From Oscheius dolichura (taxonomy: Eukaryota > Nematoda > Chromadorea > Rhabditida > Rhabditidae), in contig OW051493.1 in the NCBI GenBank assembly GCA_932521035.1, positions 248,001 through 312,000 of the forward strand: DNA of 64,000 nucleotides. Direction: 5' to 3'. The translations under genes and the position numbers were made by a program. Positions within the stretch are counted from its first letter, which is position 1; each line of letters starts with the position of its first letter. Shown here piece by piece: positions 1 through 11,014 of the stretch. Below the pieces are notes generated by a model, which did no database searches, was not told the DNA's origin, and worked only from the letters and a program-made list of their open reading frames with translations.

Positions 1-195
1 GCAGTAGCAGTCTGGCCGCCGATCAAAATGAAAATGTATCAAATGCGCCAAAATCACTTTGAAAATGTAGCAATCCGGCGGGAATCATTCCGTCCGAATC
101 AGTCCGGCCGTGTATCATTCCGGCCAAGTTTTTCTGCAGTCACGTACACAAAAGTATTTTCAAGCAAGCTTTTTGTCGATTTTTTCCGATTTTCT
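1..195 (+). repeat. Left terminal inverted repeat of MULE
   Basis: Pairs with 2207-2400 in reverse orientation. The inner part (about 110-165, containing TTCTGCAGTCACGTACACAA) is identical or nearly identical in both arms. The outer 100 bases are more diverged, apart from the terminal ~30 bases. Homology fades after about position 195. Confidence 0.88.
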
Positions 196-342
196 TCAGA
201 ATTTTCTCTCTATCTCCGGAAACTGTTTTTGATGGTATTTATTTCTTTTCTTGTGCTTTTCTATGTTCCCTTGTCGTCTTTTACACTAACTTCTCTTGAT
301 ATAAGTACATACATATGATCTACTACACTAACTGAAGAAAAA

Positions 343-2053
343 ATGACTCCAACAACTAAAATTATCGGAGATAGACTAATGAGATTTAAAAGAAAAAATA
401 CTGACGACAGTGAAGTTTATGAATGTTATTACAAGTAAGTTTTTTTTTAAATTCTAAGCCTTTTTCTTTAGGAAGCGCTCATTTTCAACCTGCCCCGGAA
501 TGTTAAAAATTCAATTTGGAAAAACACTTATTTCTCTAGACCACGATCATCCCGTTGACTGTACAAAAGATAAAGTTAGCTGCATTAACCTACACATTCT
601 TTATTTTTTAGGCAGACATGGAAAAGACAAGGCAAAAAATGTCAGCAAAGTGCGACAACAGCCGGAAACCCCATGACCTCATTGAAAAGTCCTTCCACGA
701 ACAGCCTACAGAGGTATTTCGCTTATTAGGTCAGTTTTTATGTTAAAGAATGCTATTGGAGTTTAGGCACTGTGAATGCCCAACGGCAAAGAATTACAAG
801 AGCACAAAAGGGAAAGAGGAATGATTTTTCAGAGCTAGATAAACCTCCGCACACTATCTCTGGGGAAGCGACACAAACCTTGGGTATTTTTTGCCTATAA
901 TATTTTGAAATTATTATTTTAGACAAGCAAAATTTTCTACGATACGATGACACAGTCGCCGGCAAGCGACTTGTTGTATTCTCATCAAATAGGGAAATAG
1001 AAATCATGAAAAGTTCTGATATCTATTTTCTAGATGGAACTTTTGATTGTGTTCCAAAGCCGTTTCTACAATTAATAACTCTACATTGTGAAGTGAGCGC
1101 CGTTCTTTATTAAGTATTTTCTTTTTATTTTCAGATAGAAAAAGGTCATATACGACCATGTGCTTATGGCCTATTGGAAACGAAAGAGCAGGTGGAGTAT
1201 GAGCGGTTTTTGGAAGTAATATTATCATTGTCGAACATTCAATTGACGCCAAAATTTATTCTTGCAGGTATGGTAAAAGTTTACAGCTCGAATGTATTTT
1301 TAGATTTTGAGGTAGGATTACAAAACGCAATCTTTCAAGCCTTTCCCTTGAGCGAAATCAAAGGGTGTTACTTTCACTTTGTGCAATCACTGCGAAGAAA
1401 CCTGGAAAAATATCCATCTTTACGAGCAGAAATAATCCCTGGAAGAATATTCTTCCCTCTATGGATGCGCCTTAGAGCCCTTCCTTTTATCGATGTTTCA
1501 GGGGTAACGTTTGCATATGGTTTGATCAAAGGTTCAGTCGCCAATACAATCAGCACAGATCTTCTAAGTATATTTGCATTTGGATATTTACATAGCTTTC
1601 AGAATTTTTCACATATTTTGAAAAAACATATCTGTATGGTACAAATAACGCTCCCGCGAGATATCCGAAAGAAATGTGGAACTGTGCAATTGTTCATGAA
1701 CACATCCCTCGTACGACTAACGCAGTTGAGCGATGGCATCGCTCGCTAAAGGTTAGTCTATTCATTTCTTGAAGTAATTCTATTTATAGACCGTTCTATA
1801 TACCAATGGTTCCTTAGCAAGGGCCAAGTTATCCTTGCTCATCTCAAAAATACAAAAAGAATCTTTAACAACAGTTAAAACACGAGATATTCTATTTCAG
1901 TGCCCAGATATTAAATTAAAGCAGAGGATGAGAATTCAAGAAATTATTAAAGATAAACGACTGCGACGAATTATATCATCACGACAACATCCCTGCCCAC
2001 TACCTGATCTGGCAGAGCTGGATTTCATTGGAGACATATTACGAATGATATAA
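343..2053 (+). CDS. MULE-family transposase (nine exons)
   Basis: Exons by my splice model: 343-434, 472-574, 612-729, 767-883, 923-1092, 1135-1267, 1304-1567, 1603-1751, 1790-2053. All introns are GT-AG and 35-42 bp, and the frame closes at 469 residues. The N-terminus has a Cys...Cys...HDH arrangement (STCPGMLKI, then LDHDHPVDC) resembling a FLYWCH/WRKY-type zinc finger, seen in many MULE proteins. The DDE-type core follows: first Asp in IYFLDGTFD, second in ILADFEVGLQNAI, then CYFHFVQSL, and an NAVERWHRSL block where the catalytic Glu is expected. This suits a transposase that cuts and rejoins the element's TIRs. No internal stop is needed in this model. Start chosen as the first ATG in frame with the finger. 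Family assignment is from remembered motifs, not a search. Confidence 0.85.
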
Positions 2054-2206
2054 ATTATTTTCTAAATCGTATTGTTTATGTAGATATTATTTGATGGTCT
2101 GTTGTCAAAAATATGCTTAATAAAAGCCTCTTCATATATTTAACAAGTCTTTTCTTATTTTTGTAAGCCTTGGGATGTTGGAAATGTTCGACTTTGAGTA
2201 AAAACA

Positions 2207-2400
2207 GGAAAATCGGAAAAAATTCGCAAAAAGCTTGTTTGAAAATACTTTTGTGTACGTGACTGCAGAAAAACTTGGCCGGAATGATACACGGGCGGAC
2301 TGATTTGGGCGGAATGACGATGGCCGGAATGATTTTGAAATTTTTGAACGCGGCCAAAATGAACGCGGCCATTTTGATTGGCGGCCAGACTGCTACTGCA
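2207..2400 (-). repeat. Right terminal inverted repeat of MULE
   Basis: Reverse complement of 1-195. It ends in GGCCAGACTGCTACTGC at about 2399. Inside the arm several GGCCGGAATGAT-type and GGCGGAATGA motifs recur as short subrepeats, and the left arm has matching ones. Confidence 0.88.
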
Positions 2401-2938
2401 CCTGGTTATCATTAGGGCAAAAATCAGGTTAACTCCAGAATTCTTTAAAGTTTCGAGCGAGTTTTTAGAGGAAAGACTAATCAGTCGGACATTTGATTGA
2501 CGTGATCGTTGCATTCCCTAAATTCCTCTCAAAGCTTCATTTTTTTAAATTGTACCCGCTAAAAAACTAACTAACAAGAGTAAAATCCTGTTCACCATGC
2601 AAAATTTGGTTTCCCGGGCTGGAATTTCGAGAAGGATCCAAATTTTTTTAAAGTTTTGAGTAAGATTTAAAAAGAAAGGCAGCATTTTTCATGTGATAGA
2701 TGTCGTATTCTTTTGCCAAAAAAAGTCAAAAACTAAAGAAACCCCAATATTTTTGTATTCCGGACCGCAAAAAGTTGCCAGGAATATAAAAATATCATGG
2801 GGTTGGACTGAAAATCAACGCGGCTGCTAGCTTTCTCTAATGTTTCGAGGAACGGTTAAAAGAAATTAAAAACAAAGCACTCGCTTCGTGTAGTTATCGC
2901 CTTCATCTAATACCGTAATCCCAATTTCTTCTTTTCAG
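2401..2938. other. No recognisable gene; likely intron or 5' flank of next gene
   Basis: AT-rich, with stops in all frames. It carries the dispersed core-like string CTAATGTTTCGAGG near 2837 but no clear exon. It lies between the right TIR and the acceptor at 2938, so the MULE may sit inside an intron of the membrane-protein gene. Confidence 0.4.
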
Positions 2939-3434
2939 GGTCCTACGGTCTCCGTGCTATTCGTCCTCTCGTCAGCGAGCACACCGGAGCTTTGCTGAGT
3001 TTTGCACTATTTGTAAGTTTTACCCATTTTTATGGAGGCACCAGGTTAAAATTCCCTTTTCGTTGTGGGAACCAATAAGGGGAAAATTCATTACTTTATA
3101 CCGTAACCCTATATTGCCGCGAAAAATTGAACAACCCACAATTTTGGTACAAATCGCCTAACAGAACTTTTCGGTTTCGGCCAAAATTAATAAGAACGCC
3201 GAAACAAATAGCAAAATTGGTACATGGCCACGTTCTTTTTCTCAAATTCTACTTCCTCAACTTTTTCAGAGTCTTCCCTACTTTACCATAACCCAACTCG
3301 TCCTAATTGTCTACATGACGAAGCGAGAAGATCAAATTCAAAAGGAGCGTTTTACTCAGAACCTCTCGGTCACCAGCGATACCTCCGCTCATGGCAATTT
3401 CTATAACAACAGTCTAATGAATGCGTGGAAGTAA
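2939..3434 (+). CDS. C-terminal two exons of a membrane protein (partial)
   Basis: Exon 2939-3012 follows a CTTTTCAG acceptor and ends at GTAAGT; exon 3270-3434 follows CTTTTTCAG and ends in TAA. Joined, they encode a ~25-residue hydrophobic stretch (ending LVLIVYMTKRED), then a polar tail ending YNNSLMNAWK. This looks like a last transmembrane helix and cytoplasmic tail, as in nematode serpentine receptors. The tail pattern Y-x-N-x-L-x-x-x-W also ends the neighbouring Sra-type receptor (YDNYLIRSW), so the two may be related, but this is weak. No upstream exon is visible between the MULE and 2938. Earlier exons lie beyond the window, or the gene was truncated by the insertion. Stop codons of this gene and the next are 42 bp apart, tail to tail. 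Confidence 0.5.
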
Positions 3435-3476
3435 AGCCAGGACTGATCCCAATACAATAATCTTCAATTGACAATA

Positions 3477-6400
3477 TTAATACCAACTGCGAATCAAATA
3501 ATTATCATAGGCTTCGGCGTTGGCCTTCGTCTTCGAGAGTTTCTGTAGCGTGTGACCGCGTTGCACCTTCTGTTGGCGGACAATTGAACTCAGGAGAAAT
3601 GGAGAGAAGAGGGCATAGATTGGGATGGTTTGCTGTAAAGAAGAGAGGAATTAATAATGTTTTGGAGATAATTTATAGACGACAGGAAACTGACTGAAAC
3701 GTTTTTAAGCAAGTGGGTATTGGTTATAGGCAAAATGAATCATTTTTATTGGCTTACTGTAGTTTTTCAGGTTATTCCCAGTTTCCATTACCATTTTGCC
3801 TGGTTTTCTATAAAAAAGCGGGAAATTTTTAACGTTTTAGGGGGAATTTATAGCGGAGGACAAAGAAATCTAGTAGTTCCTCGTCTACTTCGAAAATTAT
3901 TGGGAAATCAGATCGTTTTTGTGGGCTTACTGTAGTTTTTCGAAATTATTCCCGGGTTCCATTACTTTTATCTGATTTATTGAATTTTCAATGTTTTGGT
4001 GGTAATTTTTCAGCGGAAGGACACCAAACGTTTCTGTTTGAACTGAATTGGCTTATAGGTAAAATGAAACATTTTATTAGTTTACTCCTGGTTTCAGGTA
4101 ATTCCCAGTTTCTGTTATCTATTTTTCGAGAATTTCATGTTTCGCTGGTAATTTATCAATGAAAGGAAGGCCATTCAATCATTTTAGAATCCAAGAGTGA
4201 CATTTATAGGCAAACTGAAGCAGTTTGATTTTTCTTGGATCATTTTTGATGGTATTCTATTGTTTTCAAGTTATTCCCCAGTTTCCGTTACCTTTACTTG
4301 CCTTGCTATTTAAAACTGGGAAATTTTAGTGGTTTTGGTGGCAATTTATAACGGAGGACAAAAAGAAGATTGACTGTTTGAGCATATAAGGTGTTCACTT
4401 ATGGGGAGAGTGAAGCATTTTGATGAGTTCTTCCAGTTTCCGCCACCTTTTTTGTTATGTTTTCGGTATTTTACCTATTGTTCACCTTATACTAATCCCC
4501 AGTGGACCTAAATTGTGATATATAACGGCGCGGTTATCTACTGTAACCTATATTGAAGGGAAAAACTGAAAAACATGTAATTCTTTTTGTGATTCTTTCC
4601 AATTTTTTTGCATTATTCTTCGATTTTCTATAGACACTCCTATAAAGCACCGCTCCCTTGCCTCGGATATTACTTTGATCAACTTGTATGCTCACCTATC
4701 CGGTTGATTTTGACCAAAACAATTCACAAAGTTTTACAGAGAATATTTAGTTCCGGGTTTTCTCTACCATCCATTATATTACCTACTGTCAGTCGGTGTC
4801 TCAACATTTGAACAATTTGCAAAATAGAAGCACCTGCTAGAATACAAAACGTCGTTTACTTATTTTGTCACCAAAAATATATTTTCTTTTGCAAAAATCT
4901 CCCCGAAATTTCGATGTTCCTATTCAACTTGATAAATCGCTTGGTTATTCTAATTACAGTTTTTCAGAAGCATTTCAATGTTGAAAGTGTTCCCTCCTTT
5001 CCCTGTAAAACCCCCAAAAAACTACTTACATAAGCCAGAGCGTAGGCGATCCTCTTGCCCATAATATCCCAAGCCGATACCATCGGAATAATAGCATTCG
5101 CTGTATGAAACGTCAAAAAACAGAAGAGATGAAGAATCATCCAGGGAAAGAGGAGCTTGAAGACGGCCAGGTTCTCATGAATCTGATAAGCCACCCTAAC
5201 GTTATAACTCTTCCTAAAAAGAGTCGATTAAAACAATAAAAAAGGGTCCTACACTTGCTGAGCCCGGTAATTGACTCCCCAAATAATTAAAGTAGCCAAA
5301 ATGGAGAGAATCTCCGCCGCCAGTTGGATATAACTCCAGACGGTGATACTGTCCGCCGTGTATTGATTAGCAGCCGAGCAATAGGCGAATTTTGTCCCGT
5401 CGAATGGGGTATTCCTCTGGCTGTGGATTACCATACCGGCGGCTACCAGGGTCTGGAAAAGGTTAACCTATTTTTGAATCCAAAAACCGCGAAAATTCGA
5501 TTTTTCGAATAAATCACGGGTAAATCTGCTCTATCTAAATCGAGGCCAATTTTCAATTTTCCCTTTTTTTTTACTTTTTTTCCTGTTTTTAGATGTTACA
5601 GTAACCTTATAAACGTAAAAAAACAAGGGTTTACAGCTAAAATGAAAAGAAGTCCCGCGAAATCAAGCGAAACGGAAGAAAAAAGTTGCTGGAAAATTTA
5701 TGGAATTGGTAAAACTAGCAAGCCATTAGTGTTCTCTATTTTCGAGTTTTCCTTACAAATCACCCCCCAAACATGGAAAAATCGAAGAAAGTGATGACTT
5801 ACCGCCCCAATGCTCAACCACAGTCCAGTCTGGCTCTTCTCGTATTCTTTTTCATATGTCTTCAGCTTCAACGTGGCTATTAATCTCTCAATCAGGAAGG
5901 CCACTCCAAGAGGGATATTATTGACTCCGAAGACGGAGATTGGTCCACGGAAAGCGAGGCAGAACGGAGTGGAGACGAAGACATCACAAGGAGTCTGGGC
6001 AACACAGTATAGGGTCAGGTGGATGGTCTGGAATTGGATAAGATGTAGACGATCAATCAATGGAAAAGAATAAGAGCTAAATTTGAAGTTACAGCAAAAC
6101 TAAAGATGTACAAATGACGTCTTGTAAACAGCGCGCGTCTCGAAAACAAGCCGGCCTTCTCCTTTTCTTTCCCTAATTTTTAATTTGAATAAAATGTATC
6201 GTTTTGAGTATAAATACGAGAAAAAAAAATGTCAGAAGCTAATGTTTTTTTCTGTTCCAAGTTTGAAATATTATGGAATTATCTCGGCGTCTTTACTATA
6301 CATAAAGTTATATAAAGTGCCCTGGTCAGAATTCTGACAATTTTCCCTCCTTTTTATCGAATTTCTCTGATTTTTTCCGCTAATTTCTTCCCGATGTAAA

Positions 6401-6741
6401 CAGATTATCTCCCCCCTGCCCCCTCCTTACCTGTAACGTCATCAGCAACACACAATGGACAACATTATTTGCAATCCCAAACAGAATTATTACCTACAAA
6501 TTCAGTTGTCCATCGATTCTTTGCCTCTTCCCTACCTTGATATTATGATGGAAATAGATCTCCTTAAAATTTTTCATAATAAAATGAACATTGGTGATAA
6601 TGGCAATCAGACAGGTGGCTGATTGGACGGCTAGGGTTATCTGCAAAATAGTTTGGGTCTTGAGGGGAAGAGAAAGGGAGGGGGTACCTTTATTCCGACG
6701 GAGTTCATGTAGAGTTTTCCTTCATCTTCAGGGCAGCTCAT
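3477..6741 (-). CDS. Sra/Srab-type seven-transmembrane chemoreceptor
   Basis: Minus-strand exons: 6688-6741, 6536-6640, 6431-6493, 5803-6027, 5253-5452, 5030-5213, 3477-3632. Splice sites are GT-AG and the frame closes at 328 residues, typical for nematode Sra superfamily receptors. The start is MSCPEDEGKL, a short extracellular N-terminus. Seven hydrophobic helices follow: about ITLAVQSATCLIAIITNVHF; VIILFGIANNVVHCVLLM; NNIPLGVAFLIERLIATL; GLWLSIGATLVAAGMVI; IQLAAEILSILATLIIWGV; LLFPWMILHLFCFLTFH; AYALAYQTIPIYALFSPFLL. The third-helix ERLIATL followed by KTYEKEYE, and YNVRVAYQIHENL before helix six, are hallmarks of the Sra/Srab group as I remember them. Likely expressed in sensory neurons, ligand unknown. 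The last intron (3633-5029) is unusually long and filled with a degenerate tandem repeat. Sra versus Srab cannot be settled without a search. Confidence 0.85.
3656..4440. repeat. Degenerate tandem repeat in chemoreceptor intron 6
   Basis: About five diverged copies of a ~150-190 bp unit. Recurring blocks are TTATAGGCAAAATGAA (near 3725, 4052, 4207), TTACTGTAGTTTTTC and TTCCCAGTTTCC (near 3765, 3930, 4105, 4275), and the core AATGTTTTGGTGGTAATTT or a variant at 3656, 3831, 3990, 4136 and 4328. Confidence 0.75.
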
Positions 6742-7477
6742 TTCTGCTGAAAAATGGGCTGGTTCCTATTATTTGCGTTATAGAGAAGTAGCATTAGAGT
6801 CGGAGAAAGGGAAGAGAAATTATAAGAACAGGAAATCATTGGAAAATTGAAATCTAGTGGTCGGAATAACGTTTCAATGAGTTTTTTTATTGACGTTCTT
6901 TTACAAAGAGTAATACCGAATTTTTTGTAGGTTTCTCCTGTTTACAACCTTTTCATGAATTTTAGAGACGGATCTCCTATATTTTTGAGACATTTAAGAT
7001 TTAATATTTGAAATGTATTGACTGCAATATAGAAATAGATAAAGTGGGTAAGAAACAATTTTTTTCATCGAGAAAGACTCCGAGCTAATGAAATCACCGT
7101 TTTCCCCCTCTTTCGCACTCGATACGGTAGAGAAATGGATTAGAGAGACGGCGATGGATGTAAACATCATCGAGGAGGGAGCGCAAATAAATTTATTTAT
7201 TATGGGGAGGGAGAACAAATGAAACGGGGAACATGACCGGGATAATAATATGTTTTTAACAGATTTAGGAGTCGAGAAGAGATGGAAAAGGGCGGGGTGA
7301 CCTCATTTTCGGGGGGAAAATAGCAATATTTACGGATTTTGGAGATAATTTTGGACAGTTATACGAGTGTAAAAGAAGAAAACTGGAAAATTTAACGTGG
7401 CGACCCCTATTCGAAATCATCCCGTGGAACATTCCCTTCAATTATTGTAGCCACCCCGAAACATTTCAAATTTCCAA
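6742..7477. other. 5' flank of chemoreceptor; no gene seen
   Basis: Upstream (minus-strand) side of the chemoreceptor start and probably its promoter. A minus-strand open frame at 6994-7218 lacks splice support and recognisable motifs, so I do not call it. Confidence 0.4.
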
Positions 7478-7613
7478 TATAGTCCATTTCCAACGGCTAT
7501 TCCACGGATTCAACCTTAGCGGCGCGTGTCCGCTACGGGACCAGGTTTGAAAGCTTCCGAGTCCCGTAGCGAAGAAGTTTTTACGAGGAATTAGCCGTTG
7601 GAAATGGACTATA
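7478..7613. repeat. Hairpin MITE, family A, copy 1
   Basis: Imperfect palindrome: begins ATAGTCCATTTCCAACGG, ends CCGTTGGAAATGGACTAT. The inner arms read CCGCTACGGGACCAGG and TCCCGTAGCG. No coding capacity. Related copies at 16684, 18033, 33851, 45737 and 55505. Confidence 0.85.
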
Positions 7614-8283
7614 TATTATGACCGCCTGACCTTATTTTGATCTCAAAGTCCAACACGTAACAGGAAAATTAGTCACAAACCCGGCGTGTTAGAAAGTAGA
7701 AGATAATGAAATTGACTGGATAGAAAATATTTTGATAAAATGACCGGTAAAAGAAGAGCAAAGAGAAAAGAGTGGGGAGAATTATTGTTCAAGAACGCGT
7801 GCCACTTGAAACAACTGCAAACAGAAGCGTGAAATAAGTAGAACCATTGAAGCGTAATACTTTATTCTATTGAACCTTTTTTTCTAAAGAAACATTAGTA
7901 ATGAATACTGCTGGAAATATAATCTCCTTCTAATTTTTACAGACCAGGAGACAAAAAAATCAGAAGACAAATTATTTTCAGAGGAATTGTAGCTATTGTG
8001 ACCATTTGTTGAGTCCTATGAACTCCTGTGGGGATATAACAAAGCTGGGTGAAGTTAGAAAAAGAAAAATTGGAGATGAATGGACCGTAAAAGAAGATCT
8101 ACCGTAACCCAGACGTTTATGGATGCAGCATACTCAATTCAAGAAAGTCAGCGACTCCTTTCTGTCTACAGCTTGAAGTATCGACCGTGAAACGTAAAGA
8201 ATCCAAAATGTACGACAATGCGTAATAATGAAATTTGGCTAACAAGCTTTGAAACTTATTGGAGACAATACATTGCAGCTGGT

Positions 8284-8690
8284 AGATCCAAAAAATTCAA
8301 GTACTACTCCCAAAACATAATAGTTTTATTAGGAAAACTAGTGAATTCTCGTGAATTTTCGTATAACCTCTTCGGAGGTTATCAGATAGTAGTGGTTGAG
8401 TTACTGTATTCAAAGGGGACACAATATTGAAACGAGTAACCTAAATAAATTCAAGTACTACTCTCAAAACATAATAGTTTTCAAGAAATGTGCGCAATAT
8501 GACCGCTAGTCGGAAACTAATGGTAACAACGTTTAGGCTCTCAAATAGCCGCGCCGAAACATAATTATTTGAAAATTTACAGAAAACATGATGTGATTGC
8601 ATTATCACACTTCATGGAAGGGTAAAATTGTTGTCAGTAGTCTCAATAAATTCAAATACTACTCCCGAAACATGATATTCTCCAAACAAG
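8284..8690. repeat. Degenerate direct repeat, three copies
   Basis: AAATTCAAGTACTACTC(C/T)C followed by AAAACATAATAGTTTT recurs near 8296 and 8447, with a diverged copy (AAATTCAAATACTACTCCCG) near 8647. Spacing is about 150 and 200 bp. Intergenic, function unknown. Two open frames here (8218-8430, 8597-8812) lie across these repeats and are not called as genes. Confidence 0.7.
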
Positions 8691-9539
8691 TCTATCAATT
8701 GGGACGGATCTTTGATCAATATATTCAGCAGTTTTCCCCTAATGAACAAGTAACGAAGCTAGAAAAAGTACAAACACCTTCTTCTTCTTCCTGGTGGAAT
8801 TCTACAATCTAGACTACCTTTAGTAGGGGTAAAACGGGTTGTTAGACTGGGAATGAGGCTCAGAATTCGAAAAATTCAGGAGAGAAACATGGATAGCCTG
8901 ACTATATTGTTACTTTTCAATGAAAGCCATCAAGTAGCCGCTCCGAAACAGAAAATGTTCAAAACAAGAAAAATCAAATTCCAGCCTGCAAAGTAACTTC
9001 AGTACCAGGAATACCGGGTATATAAATAGCCCGGCCGACTCCATATATTATAAGAATACGAGGAAAATATTAGGCGCCCCCGGAAAGGTTAAAAGGCGCA
9101 TTAATCCAATAATATGGCACCTGATTGTTTGGCCGTTTTACGCAAGGAGAAAGACGGAAAAACACGGAACTTTGATACGGGGAAAAGGGGGCCGGGAATT
9201 ATTATATTAGAGCAGATAAATAAGGACAGGAAATTGGAAAGTTGACGTGGACTAGGGAGGGAGAGGTAGCTGGGGCTGTCTGGGTCCGGGTAGAGGCGAT
9301 GAGATTAATGGAAATCGAGAATGTTATAAACAACGGACAAATAAAGATAGCGCGAGGTATCTTTATTTATCTGGAAAAGATATTTTGGAAAAGGGGACCG
9401 GGGGAGTAGGTGGATACACGGGGGCACTATACCTAGAAAATCTAGAATTTGTCCTTGAATTTGAAATGTAGTGGGGCGTCTTCTTTAGAAGGAGCTCAAA
9501 ATTTTGCCAGTAATAATCGCGCGAACAAGTTTTGCAAAA

Positions 9540-9970
9540 TGTCCACCGTCCGTGGGGTTTTTGTGGTGTAGTGTCTAAGAGGCCTGTATTATCATTGGAG
9601 AGGTCGGAGGTTCGACCCCCACTGGGGGTAATTCTTTTTGCTTTTTTATTTTGAGGTCCTGGAAACGTCCAAAATATTTTCGAAGTGTTTTTCGCTGCGG
9701 GACCCATTCGTGGTGGGACCCCAATCGAGAGGACGAGGGTTCGGTTCCTCCCTTGGTCAACTTCTTTTGCTTTGTCTATCTAGCATTTTTGCATGTTTCC
9801 AAAATAGTTTTCGTTGCGGGACCAATTCGTGGTGGGACCCCAATCCAGAAGGAGACGGTTCGATGCCTTTTTGGGCTAACAAATTTTGCTTTATCTTTTT
9901 TGTATTTTTTGTTTTGATGTAAAATGTTTTCGCTGCAGGAACCGTTCGTTGTGGGACCCTGCATTGGAAG
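9540..9970. repeat. ~120 bp tandem array with B-box-like motifs
   Basis: TTCGCTGCGGGACC or close variants occur at about 9691, 9810 and 9929, a period of 119 bp. Each unit also has CGTGGTGGGACCCCAATC and a GGTTCGA/GGTTCGG motif (about 9610, 9740, 9858) resembling the RNA polymerase III B box (GGTTCGANNCC). The first unit also has an A-box-like TGGTGTAGTGTC near 9572. Cloverleaf pairing is poor, so this is not called a tRNA. A tRNA-derived SINE or satellite is possible. Confidence 0.6.
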
Positions 9971-10350
9971 GAAACCACTATTTTAGCCCACGAAAATAAA
10001 GGGGAACGGATTGGTTTTAGCGTTGGAGCGCTCCGACCTTTAAAGCCCCAGTCGCGGCAAGCTGTGTGTAGTAATGAATAAACTGTCTAAAAAAGTCTAA
10101 TGAACACAGAAACATCGCCGGATAATTAGGAATACGGTAATTATTTCCCAAAAATGAGTTGTGACTAGAAATGGAAGCTATTCGTCTCCTAATTCTTCAA
10201 ATTTCCAGTTTTGATGAAGCCAATCCGAACTAGACATTATGCTGATGTTTCAAGAACGCAATAAATTCGAAATACTGTTATGGGTCTATCGGATAGATAA
10301 GGAACTTCAAAACAGCCATTTAGACCCCCTTATTAGAACCGCAGCTAATG

Positions 10351-10575
10351 TTTCAATGGAACCATTTATTCCGAATAAAGTCTTGGGAGACATTGTAACG
10401 AGTCGCTAGCCTTACCACTGAATGATTGCTCCCGAATGGGCCCAGAGTTTATTGTCGAAGGAGATTTGGCGCGTATAGAACAATTGTGAGCTTGAAAAAT
10501 AGGACCGGTCAATGTTTCATTGGATCAATTTATTTCTAACAAAGTCTTGCGAGACATTGAATAAGCGTTGAATTT
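10351..10575. repeat. Direct repeat, two diverged copies
   Basis: AATGTTTCAATGGAACCATTTAT, then AAAGTCTTGGGAGACATTG (about 10351-10400), recurs as a diverged copy at about 10512-10560. The offset is ~160 bp, and more distal similarity (GGGCCC/GGGGCCCC near 10440 and 10613) suggests the whole unit was duplicated. Confidence 0.65.
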
Positions 10576-10654
10576 CTGTTCCCTCTGTCAATTGAGTAAT
10601 TCTTCACGGAAGGGGCCCCCAGTTTAGGACTACTTTTCTCTAGATTACGGTAAG

Positions 10655-11014
10655 ATGTCTACTAAAGATATCGCTTCACTGTATCCATTTTATACACTTC
10701 CAATCGACTGGAATCTGAAACCATTAGAGTCACTGTTTCAACCAACCAATATATTGCCATCAAAACATTCGGGAATATTCACGCGTCCGATGGAGCTTTA
10801 CAATTTTTTTCTAGTTCAAAAGTTCCCCCCGGTATCCAATATTCCACCAGTCATTATTGCTCACCCTCTCCCCGAGTCAAATAACGAACCAAAAAGCAGC
10901 TGTACCTCACAAAAAATTCAGATTATAAATTATCCTCCCGCGAATCTTTTTCGATTCATTCCTTCTATGAAAAAGAACGTCAAAAATGGAGAGAACAAGC
11001 GTCAGAAAACATGA
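10655..11014 (+). CDS. Doubtful single-exon hypothetical protein, 119 aa
   Basis: An open frame starting MSTKDIASLYPFYTL and ending KKNVKNGENKRQKT, Pro-rich with a basic C-terminus. The upstream TTTTCTCTAG, 16 bases before the ATG, could be a spliced-leader acceptor. No family is recognised, there is no signal peptide or membrane segment, and no intron is visible, which is unusual for this region. It lies among degenerate repeats. It could be a young or species-specific gene or chance. Confidence 0.25.
   Translation: MSTKDIASLYPFYTLPIDWNLKPLESLFQPTNILPSKHSGIFTRPMELYNFFLVQKFPPVSNIPPVIIAHPLPESNNEPKSSCTSQKIQIINYPPANLFRFIPSMKKNVKNGENKRQKT

Larger units (their letters stand above)
1..2400 (+). 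mobile_element. Mutator-like (MULE) DNA transposon, nearly complete
   Basis: The first bases of the window (GCAGTAGCAGTCTGGCCGCC) recur as the reverse complement at about 2380-2399, so two long terminal inverted repeats bracket the segment. Between them lies a single spliced gene with the signatures of a MULE transposase. The left end coincides with the window edge; one or more bases, and the left copy of any target-site duplication, lie outside. MULEs usually make 8-11 bp duplications, which cannot be tested here. Poly(A) signal AATAAA is at 2119-2124, 66 bases after the transposase stop. The element sits upstream of a membrane-protein fragment, probably in one of its introns or its 5' flank. 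Long similar TIRs and an open transposase suggest a recent, possibly autonomous copy. Confidence 0.88.

Noticed and set aside
9553-9637. tRNA-like sequence with A-box and B-box-like motifs
   Set aside because: T-arm and anticodon-arm pairing is poor and no clean acceptor stem forms; kept only as part of the repeat array.
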